Shown: piece by piece, positions 1 through 10,745 of the stretch
Position numbering within the stretch: the stretch's first letter is position 1
Layout: the number at the start of each line of letters is the position of its first letter
Assembly (NCBI GenBank): GCA_947396885.1
Contig: OX377205.1
Coordinates: 62,034,969-62,098,968, forward strand
Origin: Heligmosomoides polygyrus polygyrus
Taxonomy: Eukaryota > Nematoda > Chromadorea > Rhabditida > Heligmosomidae
Direction: 5' to 3'
Length of the DNA: 64,000 nucleotides
Notes under the pieces: generated by a model
What the model saw: only the letters and a program-made list of their open reading frames with translations
Told to the model about the DNA's origin: nothing
Databases searched by the model: none
Translations under genes and position numbers: made by a program

Positions 1-60
1 AAAGCGGCCGCTTTAATATGTCTTGATGTTGCAGGTCATGTTTCAGAAATTGTGAGTGCT

Positions 61-247
61 TTTAATGTCGGGAAACTACTTCGCTGCAATCTCAGTCACG
101 CGGTGGTTGTTGTTTGATATCCTCCTTTTGCACAATGGATGTGTAACAGCAAAACAAACACAACAAACAACAACCACCGCGTGATACATGAATTCAAAAT
201 CATCGTTAATAGTAGAGATTGCAGCGAAGAAGTTTCCTAACTTTAAT
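61..247. mobile_element. Palindromic MITE (MITE-1) with 6-bp TSD
   Basis: The element spans 67-241. Its left arm (67-116) is inverted in its right arm (164-241): the GGAAAC..TTCGCTGCAATCTC block and the CACGCGGTGGTTG block both recur as reverse complements. About 30 extra bases interrupt the right arm. TTTAAT occurs directly on both sides (61-66 and 242-247), consistent with a 6-bp target-site duplication. It has no coding capacity and its superfamily is not assigned. Confidence 0.7.
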
Positions 248-878
248 CTTCCTGTTGTGGTTTATATACCGTTTTGTCTTGCCTTAAATGGATAAGTACA
301 ATTAAACTTGAACTGTATTCTTCCCAACTTAATTTGGATTCCTTTCAAATCAAGCTAAACAGCTTTCAAGTCAAAGAGGACATCTGGCAGTAAATCTGGA
401 GACGCCTTAAGAAAACGTTATACTTTTCATTTGAAAGCGACTAAAAAGGGTACTCAAGGAATATGGTCATAATATTTCAATTTCCACAAGTTCCTATCAG
501 TCTGTCATGGTAATGTTCCTGGACATATTTCAAGAGGCAGGAAAGTGGAGGCTTCTCTGTGCGTTGTGCGCTTGAGTTACGGTATCCATTCGCTCAATAC
601 ACAATTTTTGTTTGAGTACCTGCGCAACTGCTACTTTTTGTAGAGATAGTTAGAGGTGAGATTTTTTAAAATTTTTTAGCAGTGCCGGCGGCTTTTTCAT
701 ACTGTTTTTGCTGAATCCTAGGCTTATACGCAAATCAAAGAATTGCTAAGAGATTGGAATTTACCGGTCACGCAAAGGCTATAAGCTTTTTTGTTCGAAC
801 ACCTTGCATAGGTTAAAGTGAAGTACTTTGGTCGGCAATTTTTTGGGCTTTTTTGATGTGTAAAATTTGATTTGAAGG
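248..878. other. AT-rich stretch, nothing recognised
   Basis: No gene, RNA or repeat was recognised. Open frames here are short and not protein-like. The right part (about 680-878) may belong to the hAT-type element whose terminus lies at 1131, but the left end of that element was not found. Confidence 0.4.
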
Positions 879-1131
879 GAGCCTGAGTAGAGAGAAAATG
901 AAAGTAAAAGAAAAAAATTGGCAAGAAAGCTGTCGAGGGTAAGCTGAAAATAACACGATAAATAAGTAAATATTGGATCACCTTTGGTTGGCTTTGGCGA
1001 AAAAACTATAAAAAATTGCTGTCACTGCACTACATGTTAAGCAACTCTTACGATTTGCGATTTACGACGATTTTTTCGTAATTACGATTTATGATTTACG
1101 AAATTTCGGATTTCATTTACGCACACCCTTG
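879..1131 (-). mobile_element. Terminal fragment of a hAT-type element
   Basis: The segment ends in CGCACACCCTTG, the reverse complement of a hAT-like terminus CAAGGGTGTGCG, and abuts RTE sequence at TACTTGAG. The same about 215-250 bp recurs at 11,725-11,941, also abutting the same RTE position. Only this end is visible here. The assignment to hAT rests on the terminus alone. Confidence 0.5.
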
Positions 1132-2029
1132 TACTTGAGTATGCAGACTCGCATGACTTCACCATCGTGAATACCAAATTTCGAAAGCGTGTCTCCTACC
1201 TTATCTCGTTTTGTAGCGATAACGCTAATATGCAAATTGACTATGTCCTTGGGTCGTTTAGAATCAAATAGTGGCGACCGAATTTCTCGCATTCGCTTGC
1301 CGACGGTGACAATGTCGACGAAACCTGGAAGGATGCTACTGATGCGATAACTCGGGCTGCACGCTTTGAATTCGACACAACGAAGTCTGGACGATGCTGG
1401 GTTGACAAGCAGGCATGGCTGTGGACTGGTGATGTCAGAGAAAAATTCCGAAAAAACGGCTCTATCGCGTATTTCTCGGTGATAAACGTCCATAAGTGGT
1501 GGAATTTTCGAGAAGCGAAGAAAGCAGCAAAGAAGGCAGTGGCAGCTGCTAAAGCCGCATACGACGCTGAAGTCAGCGAAAAACTGGCTGGCAGCAAAGT
1601 GCGACTATTTCGAAGTGGAGGAAGAAGGGCAGTCCTGCGAACAGCGCTAGTTACTTTCGCACACCATTAAAATCCTTGAGCGAGTTGTCGATCGACGTAT
1701 CCGGGATGTCGTCGAGCTTTCCACTAATCAGTGTGGTTTCGTCTCCGTCTGTGGCACCGCTGATGCCATTCACGCTGTTCGTCTTCTGCTAGAGAAGCAC
1801 TGCGAGAAGCAGAAACCGGTTTTTTTTATGCGTTCCTAAACTTGAAGAAGGCCTTCGACAGCGTTTCGCGAGGTGTTATATGGCACGCCTTGCGACAACA
1901 TAGTATCCCTGAAGAGCTTATTGAGTGGGTGCGCATTATGTACTCTTGCTCAAGGAGTCAAGTGCGAGCGCCAGCGGGAACCTCGGTGGAGTTTCCAATC
2001 TCTGTCGGAGTGCAGCAGGGATCTGCGAT

Positions 2030-3490
2030 ATCCCAACCAGGGGTGCACATTTAACGGTTACCGGTTTAACGAATTTAACGATTTAACGGCATTTCTCGTT
2101 AAAATCTGGCTAAACGACTAAACGGAAATTTTTTGAAATTCAACGGAATTTTTAACGGACTTTTTCCCCAGTTACTTTATCACATTTATCCTTAGTTTTC
2201 ACGATTGTTGCAGGTCTCGCCCTTCCGATAAGGATTGTTCCTGAGAAACTATTGAAATTGACGAGAACATTTTGATGTTTTCATGAATTCGTTTTGAATT
2301 GTTGGAAATAATGCATTTTGGGGCGTGGGTAGCGCAGCCGGAGGAGGTGTCGGCTGTCATCAGATACCAGGTTCCTGGTTTGGATTTCCCGGCCCAGCCA
2401 ACCAAGCCTTCCATCCAGACTTGTCTGGAATGATAAAGCGCTGACTTGTTCATCGGCTCGTCACCGCAAGTAGGTAAAGGCCAAACACGTATTCAAATCG
2501 CCTCCGCATCTCATAGAAGTAGAATGCGTGGCGCATCCCAAAAGGGATTGAGTAACGCCCTCCTTTATCCTTATCCTTTAATGCTTTTTGGAGCTAGAAA
2601 TTTCTTCGCCGAGCCCCCAAGTACGTCAACGAATCGACAAAAATATACTGGTCTAACCTCCTTGTGGATGGAAGGCCTATCCTCACCTGGCGCTGCTTAT
2701 CCCAGAATACTTTTGCCCGCCACCTGGAACAGGCGAGGCGGAGAGAATATTTTTTAGGCCGCTGGAAGTATTTTAAACGATTTTAGAAAAGCGCCAATAA
2801 CAAAAATTTGGGAGCTACATTTCCTGGGCGCTAACACATTAACGATGTGTCACACCTATTCAGCAGTGTGGGACGTGTGACACGATGCCGTGTCATGACC
2901 ACGACGTTGTGAAAAAATGGATGGTCCCTCGCATCAAGCACTCGAAAATCGTGCGTTCGATAACGTGGAAACATTCCTCTGACTGGCTTTTAATTGTATC
3001 TTTGTTTGATCTTTTTGTACTTATTGGCCTGTGCCCGCATCGAAATTGTATATGGTCGTAGAACAGTCAGACAAAACGATTTCGCGAAGAACTAGGAAAG
3101 GGGGGGGGGAGACTCCGGATTCTGCCTGATGGCACATTTTAAGATGCCTTGTCGGTGATCATCTCCCATGATAATTCGATAGCTGTTCTTATTCCACACC
3201 CTGTAGATAATTTGCTACTGAAGGCTTGTTTATTTTTCTACGTTTGTTGATCTTGAATTGTTTATATTACATTGCAATGTTGCACTCCATTCCTTGAACG
3301 TTAGCTGTTGAACTCTTGAAGTGGGAACCTATACGATTTCCTTGATTTTTTCATTTAAAATAAGGGTTTGCATCTATTTTGTATTTTAACGAAATTTAAC
3401 GATTTACCGAAAATTTAACGAAAATTTTCCGTTAAAAAATTTCGTTAAAAATTTAACGCGCAGAAATTTGTGTGCACTCTTGATCCCAAC
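2030..3490. mobile_element. hAT-1: non-autonomous hAT-type element with 8-bp TSD inside RTE-A1
   Basis: The element spans 2038-3482. It begins CAGGGGTGCACA and ends TGTGCACTCTTG, imperfect 12-bp terminal inverted repeats with the hAT-like CAGGGGTG start. ATCCCAAC is duplicated at 2030-2037 and 3483-3490. Removing the element plus one copy restores the RTE reading order seen at the matching position of RTE-A2 (about 16,010-16,070). Subterminal regions are rich in AACG/CGTT motifs. The interior carries a SINE at 2322-2579 and no recognisable transposase. Confidence 0.85.
2310..2591 (+). mobile_element. SINE1 copy 1: tRNA-derived SINE with TSD, inside hAT-1
   Basis: The SINE spans 2322-2579. 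Its head looks like a tRNA promoter: an A-box-like TAGCGCAGCCGG at about 2330-2341 and a B-box-like GGTTTGGATTT about 45 bases later. The body ends in a short TTATCC-type tail. AATGCATTTTGG (2310-2321) and AATGCTTTTTGG (2580-2591) flank it as a 12-bp TSD with one mismatch. A second, 5'-truncated copy lies at 7984-8196 in the other orientation. Confidence 0.8.
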
Positions 3491-4335
3491 CGCTCTCCGT
3501 GGTCGTCGTGGACGTAGTCTCACGAGATCTCCAGATGGCGACACCTTGGGCGCTGCTGAGGATGTCATGCTTGCATGTGAAGATAAAACCGAACTCGAGC
3601 GACAGGCACAGGCGTGATGCGATTGCTTGGCATTGTTCGGACTGAAGCTAAACGTCGAAAAGACTGAGTGCTTGACGACGGATGTGAACGAGCACGGATC
3701 TATTAAGATCAATGGTACTGAGCTCTCACGAGTTACATCTTTCAAGTATCTCGGATCAACAGTCACGTCCAATGACAGCCTAAAGTTGAAGGTGAATGCG
3801 CGTGTGAGTGCAGCCTGGTTCAAATGGCGCTCGATGAGTGGGGTGGATGCGACAGGACGATACATGAGGACCTCAAATCAAAGTCGGCCGCCCAGTAGCG
3901 ACGTACGGTGCTGAGTGCTGGTCCGTGACGAAGGAAATTGAGAGCCGCCTCAGTGTAATGGAAACGGAAATGCTACAGTGGATGGCCGGAGTTACGCGTT
4001 TGGACCGCGTTCGCAACGACACCATACGACGGTGGTTCGGTGTCGCCCCAATATCCGAGAAGCTGCGCGAAGCTCCTTCACGATGGTACGGCGACGTCCT
4101 TCGCACTAACGGCGATACCGTCCGTAAGATTGGTCTTTACCTTGAGGTCCCTGGAAGGCGGCCCAGAGGACGCTCGAAGCAAGATACGTCGCACCTGAGC
4201 TTAAAAATAGCTGGTGTGCATCCTGATCAAGCATTTGATCGGGAGAATTGGCGTCACCACACCAGAGAAGCGGTCTCTGCTGCCAAGCGGAACAGACGCT
4301 AATGAAAATGATGGTGATGATAGTTCGTTTTACGT

Positions 4336-5248
4336 ATGTTTTAGAGTAGGTTCTAATTTTTGCGAGGTTGAGAAAAATCTGCCTACTGATCCTGCAGTTT
4401 CTCTATTACTACAGTTTCTACCCACTATGGTTGTATTAACAATACCATTTTCTTAAGCTATTGGTTGTGACAGCATTTGATTTTGCAGGATTTTTTTGTG
4501 TAAAAAAGGCTTGAAATTATTGAAAATATAAAAGATGGTATAGTTTGTAGTCGACCTAAAGAAACTAAGAATAAAAATAAGAACTGAAACTACAAGTGCT
4601 GGTTCTACAAACTGTATAAAAGGCATGGCTAGCTATTTGCTGTGTATTGGCAAGCCTTTCTCAAATTGGCTCTAATAAAGCCTTGCTCTCTTTTCTTCAC
4701 CGTTCGAAAGATTATGATGAACTTTTTTGAAATGTTTTTGGTTTTCCAGTAAACCTAGAGATTTATAGAACAGGACGTAACCTATTATATATGAATGTCT
4801 TTCTATCTCTCTAATTCTTCAAGTGTTTTTTAAACTCAGAGACACTGATTGTCTTTTCGCATTCCAGTGGCGACAACTGAACAAGAGGTGAACTGGCCTT
4901 CACTTCGGAAAGGATTAACCCGCAAAATCATTGATCTCTTCAGGACCCATTTTCGAATAGTAAATCAATCTTGGCAGGTTGACAAACGAAGGCGTCAGAA
5001 ATTTTGAGTAGATTCAAAACTTGTTTAGATAGTTAGTGTTAGTTTTCAAGTCAAACCGGCTTGTCAGAGTAATTTCTGTCATAGTATTCTTTGAGGTGCG
5101 GGCTTGTTTTATACCTGTCGGCTGGTATAAGCTGAGGTTTTCTAATGATCTATTTTTTTAGCTTCAAGCCACAGAACTTCAGCCACTTCTCACATGCGAA
5201 ATTAAACACACAGCTTCAACGACGCCTATCAAAAATATTTGGTTGCCG
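4336..5248. other. AT-rich stretch, nothing recognised
   Basis: No conserved coding frame, RNA or terminal repeat was recognised between the RTE-A1 tail and the tRNA-like palindrome. Confidence 0.4.
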
Positions 5249-5299
5249 AAACGAAGTAGTGACGTTGTTACAGGATGTTTTGTTGCGATCAAAACTCTT

Positions 5300-5365
5300 G
5301 CGCCAGGCGGGACTCGAACCCGCATCTTCTGCTTTCCGGGCAACGATGTTCGCCTTACACCGCGC
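5300..5365 (-). pseudogene. tRNA-like sequence, left-arm copy
   Basis: On the minus strand the TPsiC arm with a perfect B box (GGTTCGAGTCC) and an acceptor ending CTGGCGC are clear, and the D-arm region reads GTGTAAGGCGAAC. The 5' acceptor side lacks four bases present in the right-arm copy. The anticodon loop reads CCGGAAA, without the T expected at position 33. This looks like a tRNA-derived repeat unit and not a working tRNA gene. Confidence 0.55.
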
Positions 5366-5397
5366 TGTTTGACCGCACGTAACATCCGCGATATCCT

Positions 5398-5583
5398 CCA
5401 GGGGCCGGATTCATCAACGACTTACGTAACTTTAACGGGGAATTGTAAGCTTACCAAGCGATATGGTGAACGATAAGCCGCGTTATCTGAGCTTTTAACG
5501 CAGCTTATCGCTCACCTTATCGCTTGATAAGCTTACAATTCTCCGTTAAAGTCACGTAAATTGTTGATGAATCCGGCCCCAGG
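5398..5583. mobile_element. MITE-2: palindromic MITE with CCAGG 5-bp TSD
   Basis: The element spans 5403-5578 (176 bp). It starts GGCCGGATTCATCAACGA and ends with the complementary TTGATGAATCCGGCC, and its arms pair through most of their length. CCAGG flanks both sides (5398-5402 and 5579-5583). The opposite arm of the surrounding palindrome holds the same site unoccupied, with one ACAGG (near 5690), which confirms a 5-bp duplication. Related elements lie at 49,149-49,317 and 62,959-63,123. Confidence 0.85.
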
Positions 5584-5725
5584 ACTGTCAGCACCCACCC
5601 TAGTTACTAGTAAGGTCTTCAGCTTAACCGGTTCCATGCTGATATCAGCGACCAGTCCATCCCCGTATCACGGGTGGGTGCTGACAGACCTGTAGGATAT
5701 CGCGGATGTTACGTGAGGTCAACCA

Positions 5726-5795
5726 GCGCCTGTGGTGTAAGGCGAACATCGCTGTCCGGAAAGCAGAAGATGCGGGTTCGAGTCCCGCCTGGCGC
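5726..5795 (+). pseudogene. tRNA-like sequence, right-arm copy
   Basis: A cloverleaf can be drawn. The acceptor GCGCCTG pairs with CTGGCGC except one T-T, the D arm GTGT pairs with ACAT, the TPsiC arm GCGGG/CCCGC is perfect, and the B box is canonical. The anticodon stem has an outer mismatch and the loop is CCGGAAA, so the anticodon would be GGA with C at position 33 and without the long variable arm expected of tRNA-Ser. The same unit is inverted at 5300-5365. It is more likely a SINE-type promoter unit than a functional tRNA. Confidence 0.55.
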
Positions 5796-5892
5796 AAGAG
5801 TTTTGATCGCAACAAAACATCCTGTAACAACATGTAGCCTCTCTACCAGCCGCTCCAGGCTCAAGCAAATGTGTTAAAACGAAGTAGCGACG

Positions 5893-6930
5893 CTCTTTGG
5901 AATGAATCTAGCAATTTTATTTTTCTCTAAGATGTTTATATTCTAGGTATGCTCTGACTAATTAGAACGGAAAAGGCAAAAGTTTTGACCTCACTAGTAC
6001 AACAGTACAATCAGGTTCGACGATAAAATTTTTGGCAATTTATTCGTCCATAATTGTACCTTATGACAATCTCGTCTACGCAATACATACTCACTGTGTT
6101 TTTAAAACTACCGGAATACCGACTGCCTTTAACTTGACAAGAGTAAAAGTATTCTTCCAAGTTTATATGACAGCCTTCTTCGATAGACCTTTCAGGGGTT
6201 TTTACAGGTTGCGCCAAAGTCGCCACGACGAGCGTTCTCGATATCGGAGCCAATTGAAGTGCAGCCAGTGGACGACGGCAAGGAGAGCACAGACGACGCC
6301 AGCTAGACATTCCTTAAGGATTAGCTGGAATAGTGTTGTTTAGAGGATGATTCTTTGCAGCGATGCTGCATTCTCATACTTGATCTCTTTCATAAAACGG
6401 TGCCGGTGTGCAGATAGCTCCCGAAAATTTCTGTGTATTCATGCTCATGTCACTTAAAGATTCCTTTGATTGGTGCCATTTTTTGCACATTTGGCTGTGA
6501 GAAGGATATAAACCTTATGTTTCGTTTATAATTAGATTTCGTTTTCCGTTGTACATTGTTTATTAGTTCCAGCCAATGAATCATAATTGTCGTCACGAAG
6601 CGGACAAATAAAAGTTATTCACGAAGATATGATGCAGAACGCTCCCATTGGCTGGACATGTTTTGTGATGATTCAGCGTTCATTCTAGCAACAGTTCAGC
6701 GTTCCTGAAAATGTAATTATATACATATATTTGTAAAGAATATCTTATGCTGTTGGTTTGTAATAAACTGCTTAAGAAACAGTCAACAGGAAGTTGTCAC
6801 AGTTCGTTAGAAACACATGGTAGCTGAGAGGACTTTAGAGGACGCCTGTTAATGTTGGAAGCGAAACTAGGTTATAATAATGTTTCTCCGGCATGGTAGC
6901 TGTTGTAGGTATTGCATAGTGTTTGTCGAC
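5893..6930. other. AT-rich stretch, nothing recognised
   Basis: Two overlapping frames of about 100 codons on opposite strands (6011-6343) show no recognisable domain. No repeat termini were seen. Confidence 0.35.
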
Positions 6931-7971
6931 AATTTATTTATTACACGATTGTGTTCGTGAGGTGATGTAATTGACAACAGCAGAAAATCTAGACAGTGCA
7001 ACATTTATTTGTTTACTAGTGCAACCGAAGTGCGCCTTTCAAACAGAAGATAAGCATTGTCAGTCAAAACAGTCCAGCGTGGTTGACAATAATTGACATT
7101 AACAAAACGGAGATTAGGATAGTGCCATGTGCTGCAGCTAGATAAGGGGGTTTCTTATACAGCAGCTCAGCAGATCCGGTGTAGATGACTGAACAAAAAC
7201 TGCGTACTCAGAAAAAGCGAAAGCGAAATGCAGTATAATACAACATCTAGCCGTTTTAGATTAGATTTAGTTGTACAAATGAAATTTGATATCGGTAATG
7301 AAAATGCAGACGTCATAATTTAGCTGTAGTTGAGGTTGTGATTCCAAGTGGGCGTGGTAATCACTTTTGAGTACATTGACGAGAGGAAAGCCAGGCATAT
7401 AACCGGTCATACCTAAGCGAGCATTTGCTGTGTTACGCTTCCTCTGTGTGATGCTTCCATAGGAACTTAACTATGCCTTTCCGTAACATCAAAATATGCG
7501 GATAGAACTGAGTTACGAATAAGTGAAAAGAACTCAGTCGTGTTCTGAAAATGGAACTGCTAGTCGCTTCAAACAAATCTGTAGCATCGCCAGCCACCTA
7601 GCACAAAAGTGAATAGATTATTGAGCATCTTGGGGTTTTGACTTGTATTCATTTCGATACCGCGTAACAACAGTAAATTAACATGTTCCCTACATGGTCT
7701 GAAAACAATATTTACTTGGTTTCAATTTCTCCGAATATGGTTGGAGGCAGGAACGAGGTCATTTACTGTTCTACGGTATAATATCCTATCAAGCTTGAGA
7801 GTATTTAACCTTCTACTGTAATCAGACACAGCACGTTCAAGGTCTGAGTTTGGAAAGTATTTACGCATTACAATCCGAGTAAATGTTTGCAGAACCTTTT
7901 ATATTTTGCCTGAAAGCTTCTTTGTCGCTGGACTCCAAATCTGTAACAAATATTTAAAACAGGCAATGTAT

Positions 7972-8208
7972 GCTTTATATCTTAAGGATAAGGATAAAGG
8001 ACGGCGTTATTCAATCCCTTTGGGATGCGCCACGCATTCTACTTCTACGGGATATCGTGGAGGCGAGTTGAATGCGTATTTGGCCATACAATGACTTGCG
8101 GTGGCCAGCCGATGAACAAGTCAGCGCTTCATCCTTCCCAGACACGTCTGGTACCAATTCACCGACCCCGGAGGGATGGAGCAGCCAACCAACCAAGCTT
8201 TATATCTT
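7972..8208 (-). mobile_element. SINE1 copy 2: 5'-truncated, with 12-bp TSD, inside CR1-A
   Basis: The truncated SINE spans 7984-8196. Its reverse complement matches the body and TTATCC-type tail of the copy at 2322-2579 but lacks the tRNA-like head, the usual outcome of incomplete reverse transcription. GCTTTATATCTT is duplicated at 7972-7983 and 8197-8208. Confidence 0.8.
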
Positions 8209-9333
8209 ACTATATATAATCGGCTAATGTCACGTGTCCATCACGGGGAGGGGGACTAAAGCGAAGAGATGCCTACGGCAGTGCGGTGTATGCTAGTCGG
8301 GCTTTCTTTAAGCTTAACCACGGGCGATTGCTGGCGAACTATATCCTTGGCGGCGGGGCCAAGCTTACGATATATTTAGCGCGCATCGCGCCAGGGTATA
8401 AATGGGGACCAAGCGCGGAGCGAAAGGATTCAGAAGACATGCTCTAGACGTCGTTCAACGGTGTCAGGATCCACAAGATGTGCTGAAGACGTCATACAAC
8501 ATGCGTGGGGATTCAGAAAACGTGCTGAAGACGTCCAACTTGCGGAGTGATTCCGAGTAAGCGGGACTAGTAGGAGGGGACCAGTGAAGAGGGGATCAGC
8601 AAAGAGAGACCACTAGAGGAGGGATAACGGAACTAATACTTTCCTTCAATATCGTCCAACATGAGTAGGGATTCAGAATACGTGCTGAAGAGTCGTCCCA
8701 CGTGCGGATGGATTCAGAAGACGAGCAGAAGACGTCGCCCAATGTGCACAGGGATTAAGACGACGTGCAGCAGACGTCCCACATGCGTAGGGATTCCGAG
8801 TAAGGGGAACCATTGGGAGGGGGACAGTGAAGAGGGATCAGCAAAGGAGGACCACTAGAGGGGGATAAGGAAGACCAGTATTTTCCCTCAATATCGTCCA
8901 ATGTGGGGAGGGGGAGGGGAATAGGTAGAGAGAGTGACTATGGGATTAGGAGGAGTAATATTGCCGTCGAACCGTAAACGGTATCGAGCTGTCGACCAAT
9001 ACCGACTAATTTTAATTATGTTTCTGCAGATTAAGCACTTCGGATTGAGACTCTCATGACCTGTTTCTCGCCCCTATAGCTTTGCAATTCGGAGAATACA
9101 TCGCGTGCATGCGATAGAGGGTGGATGGGCTCCATAGGAGCAGTGAAGATTCTGGCCTACCTTATCTCGCTGCACTAATCTATATAGTAAAAGCGGTTTT
9201 TACTTAATAAAAGTAAGAAGGCCTAAAGAAGAATGGAGGAAGATTGGGTTTGTTCTATTCTCGGTGTTTGGGGCGAAGCCCCCAACCAGACATTTGGCGG
9301 CCGTGAGGCCGCTGAACGTCTGGTACTTTGATA
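8209..9333 (+). mobile_element. Minisatellite-bearing repeat (R3 copy 1) inserted in CR1-A
   Basis: The segment separates CR1-A codons F-I-K-V (9,334 onward) from R-Y-K-A (before 7,985). The restored site shares only TA with both flanks. It contains two to three degenerate copies of a roughly 260-bp unit (about 8,440-8,910) with motifs such as GATTCAGAATACGTG and AGGACCACTAGAGG. Its right end has the hairpin GCGGCCGTGAGGCCGC (about 9,297) followed by TGAACGTCTGG. The right-hand 130 bp recurs inverted at 53,270-53,400. The hairpin and CTGG terminus suggest a Helitron-like element, but no 5' terminus was proven. Confidence 0.5.
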
Positions 9334-9693
9334 AACGTATTACTACAACGAATATTCTTGCATATGGTGAAGAGAGCACCAAATGAATTGCGAACAACTA
9401 GGTTCATATGCCCTTCAAATGTTAAGTCGGATTTGACAAAAACTTTTAGGTCGCGTACCATTTCTATCCTTTCAGGAGCCACATCGTTAAATTTGCATTC
9501 CGTTCGGTTACTATTTCCAATATGAATGACATAGGTTTTGGATGGTTTACAGGAATTTCCCAGCCTGACGCCCACTTTATCGTTCTTGTGATGGAAAGAG
9601 AAAAAACTTGGTAAACTTCTGGCTGAATAGATTCGTTATAAACACTGAAATTTTGATATCATTGGCGTACCTTTACGCACATATGGCCCTCAC

Positions 9694-10745
9694 TAGAGAA
9701 AGGTTTTGACCCCCGATGGAACTCCAATTTGGGACCAGGACCACTAGAAAGAGCTCGGAGTGCTGATTACGAATATGGGTGTCAAAATTGCAAAATGAAA
9801 CTCCTACGCGAGTTATGGCCTGCCGAACTCGGCTGCCCTCACCATAGCCGGCCGTGCGACACATCCGGCACGATAGTGGTGAGATATCGCGGCTCCGTGG
9901 GAAGAGCCCGATAGATGCGGCGGTGGGCTCCCGCTCGTTAGGGGCGACGATGTTGGTTCGGTTTCCGTTGCTACCAGCATTTATACAATTCATAATTTAT
10001 CTTCAAAATGACCTTTTTCTGAATTATGACACGTGTTTGATTAAATAGCTGGGAAAACTACCACACACTTCTGTAAAAATGCTTGAATGCAAAGAACTGC
10101 TATGGTGACATTTTTATTAACTATTTTGCACAAATAGAGTCCAAATCATATATTGAAAAACTAAAAATATTTCTAACAGCCTTGGCATTCATGAAAAAAA
10201 AAACAAAAATGTGTGAAGAAAAAAGGTAAGTAGTATGTATGAGGAGGAACAACAAGATGTCGTTGATCCATCGCATTTTTGATTGATGTGGAAGCCCAAA
10301 ATGTCGTCGATCTACTGCTTTTTTTCACTCACTATGTTCTTTTCACCAGCAAAGGTGTTGTCTATTCTTCTCGATGAATTTGGGGTGCCATACGGCAACG
10401 ATGCTCCAACTCGTGAGGAGAAGATCGCTAGAAGGTTCGCAGCTATTCTACGTGACGGTGCTGCAGCTTCAATTGATGTCGAAACGGATGAAAATTTGGG
10501 ATCAGATGTGTCTACTGATGACGAGTCTGACTGGGAACAAACGTATATGATAGCTTTCCCGGCTATTTAATCAAACACGCGTGTCGCACGACAACATGTG
10601 GTAAGGTCCCCCGATGTCGGCAGGCCATAACTCGCTCAGGAATTTCATTTTTCTATTTTGACACCCATACTAGTAATCAGCATTTTTCTTTTTAATGATC
10701 CTGGTCACAACTTGAAGTTCTATGGGTGGTCGAAACCCTTCCCTA
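9694..10745. mobile_element. Long-TIR DNA element carrying an acidic ORF
   Basis: About 130 bp at the left end (from 9,696) are repeated inverted at the right end (to 10,743). They share TAG(A/G)GAA(A/G)GGTTT(T/C)GACC, GGGTGTCAAAAT and GAGTTATGGCCTGCC. An inner inverted pair (GTGTTTGATTAAAT at about 10,033 and ATTTAATCAAACAC at about 10,566) is also present. TA flanks both ends, which would fit Tc1/mariner-like insertion, but no clean empty site is available because the CR1-A frame has a deletion here. The core includes the 95-codon ORF at 10,283-10,570. Confidence 0.65.
10283..10570 (+). CDS. Hypothetical 95-aa ORF or exon inside the long-TIR element
   Basis: I do not recognise this protein. 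The frame reads a hydrophobic start, then LLDEFGVPYGNDAPTREEK, then a very acidic end with SDVSTDDESDWEQ before the stop. A splice-acceptor-like TTTTCACCAG falls at about 10,340-10,350, just before the protein-like part, so the real coding piece may be an exon of about 70 codons with the upstream hydrophobic residues being intronic. The acidic serine-rich tail resembles N-terminal regions of some transposases, but this is only a compositional likeness. It lies between long inverted repeats, so it is either the remains of the element's own gene or a captured host fragment. Confidence 0.35.
   Translation: MMWKPKMSSIYCFFSLTMFFSPAKVLSILLDEFGVPYGNDAPTREEKIARRFAAILRDGAAASIDVETDENLGSDVSTDDESDWEQTYMIAFPAI

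Larger units (their letters stand above)
1132..4335 (+). mobile_element. RTE-A1: decayed RTE-type non-LTR retrotransposon, split by hAT-1
   Basis: This is a remnant of an AP-endonuclease/reverse-transcriptase LINE. Frames in order give the endonuclease C-terminus (KFRKR, IDYVLG, about 1160-1250), a linker, the RT core (KKAFDSVSRGV and GVQQGSA, 1842-2028), and after the 2038-3482 insertion the RT C-terminus (LNVEKTECLTTDV, KYLGSTV, 3627-3914; GVTRLDRVRNDTIR, about 3980-4030). It ends in a short 3' tail with degenerate ATGATG repeats near 4300-4325. Frameshifts and stops occur throughout, and part of the linker and RT N-terminus present in RTE-A2 is missing near 1640. An internal deletion joins IDYVLG directly to downstream sequence, and that junction is shared with RTE-A2. 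It cannot encode a working protein. Confidence 0.85.
5249..5892. mobile_element. Palindromic tRNA-like element with 16-bp flanking duplication
   Basis: AAACGAAGTAGTGACG (5249-5264) and AAACGAAGTAGCGACG (5877-5892) flank the element. Inside, two long arms are inverted: TTGTTACAGGATGTTTTG at 5265 is complementary to the sequence ending at 5830, and the arms run inward past a tRNA-like unit each and a shared CTGTCAGCACCCACC block. A 46-bp tail follows the right arm. The left arm was later split by MITE-2. A fold-back SINE or dimerised tRNA-derived element would fit. No protein is encoded. Confidence 0.7.

Noticed and set aside
5726..5795. Functional tRNA gene
   Set aside because: The anticodon loop lacks T33, the anticodon would be GGA without a long variable arm, and an inverted partner with the same oddity exists. 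It is treated as tRNA-derived.
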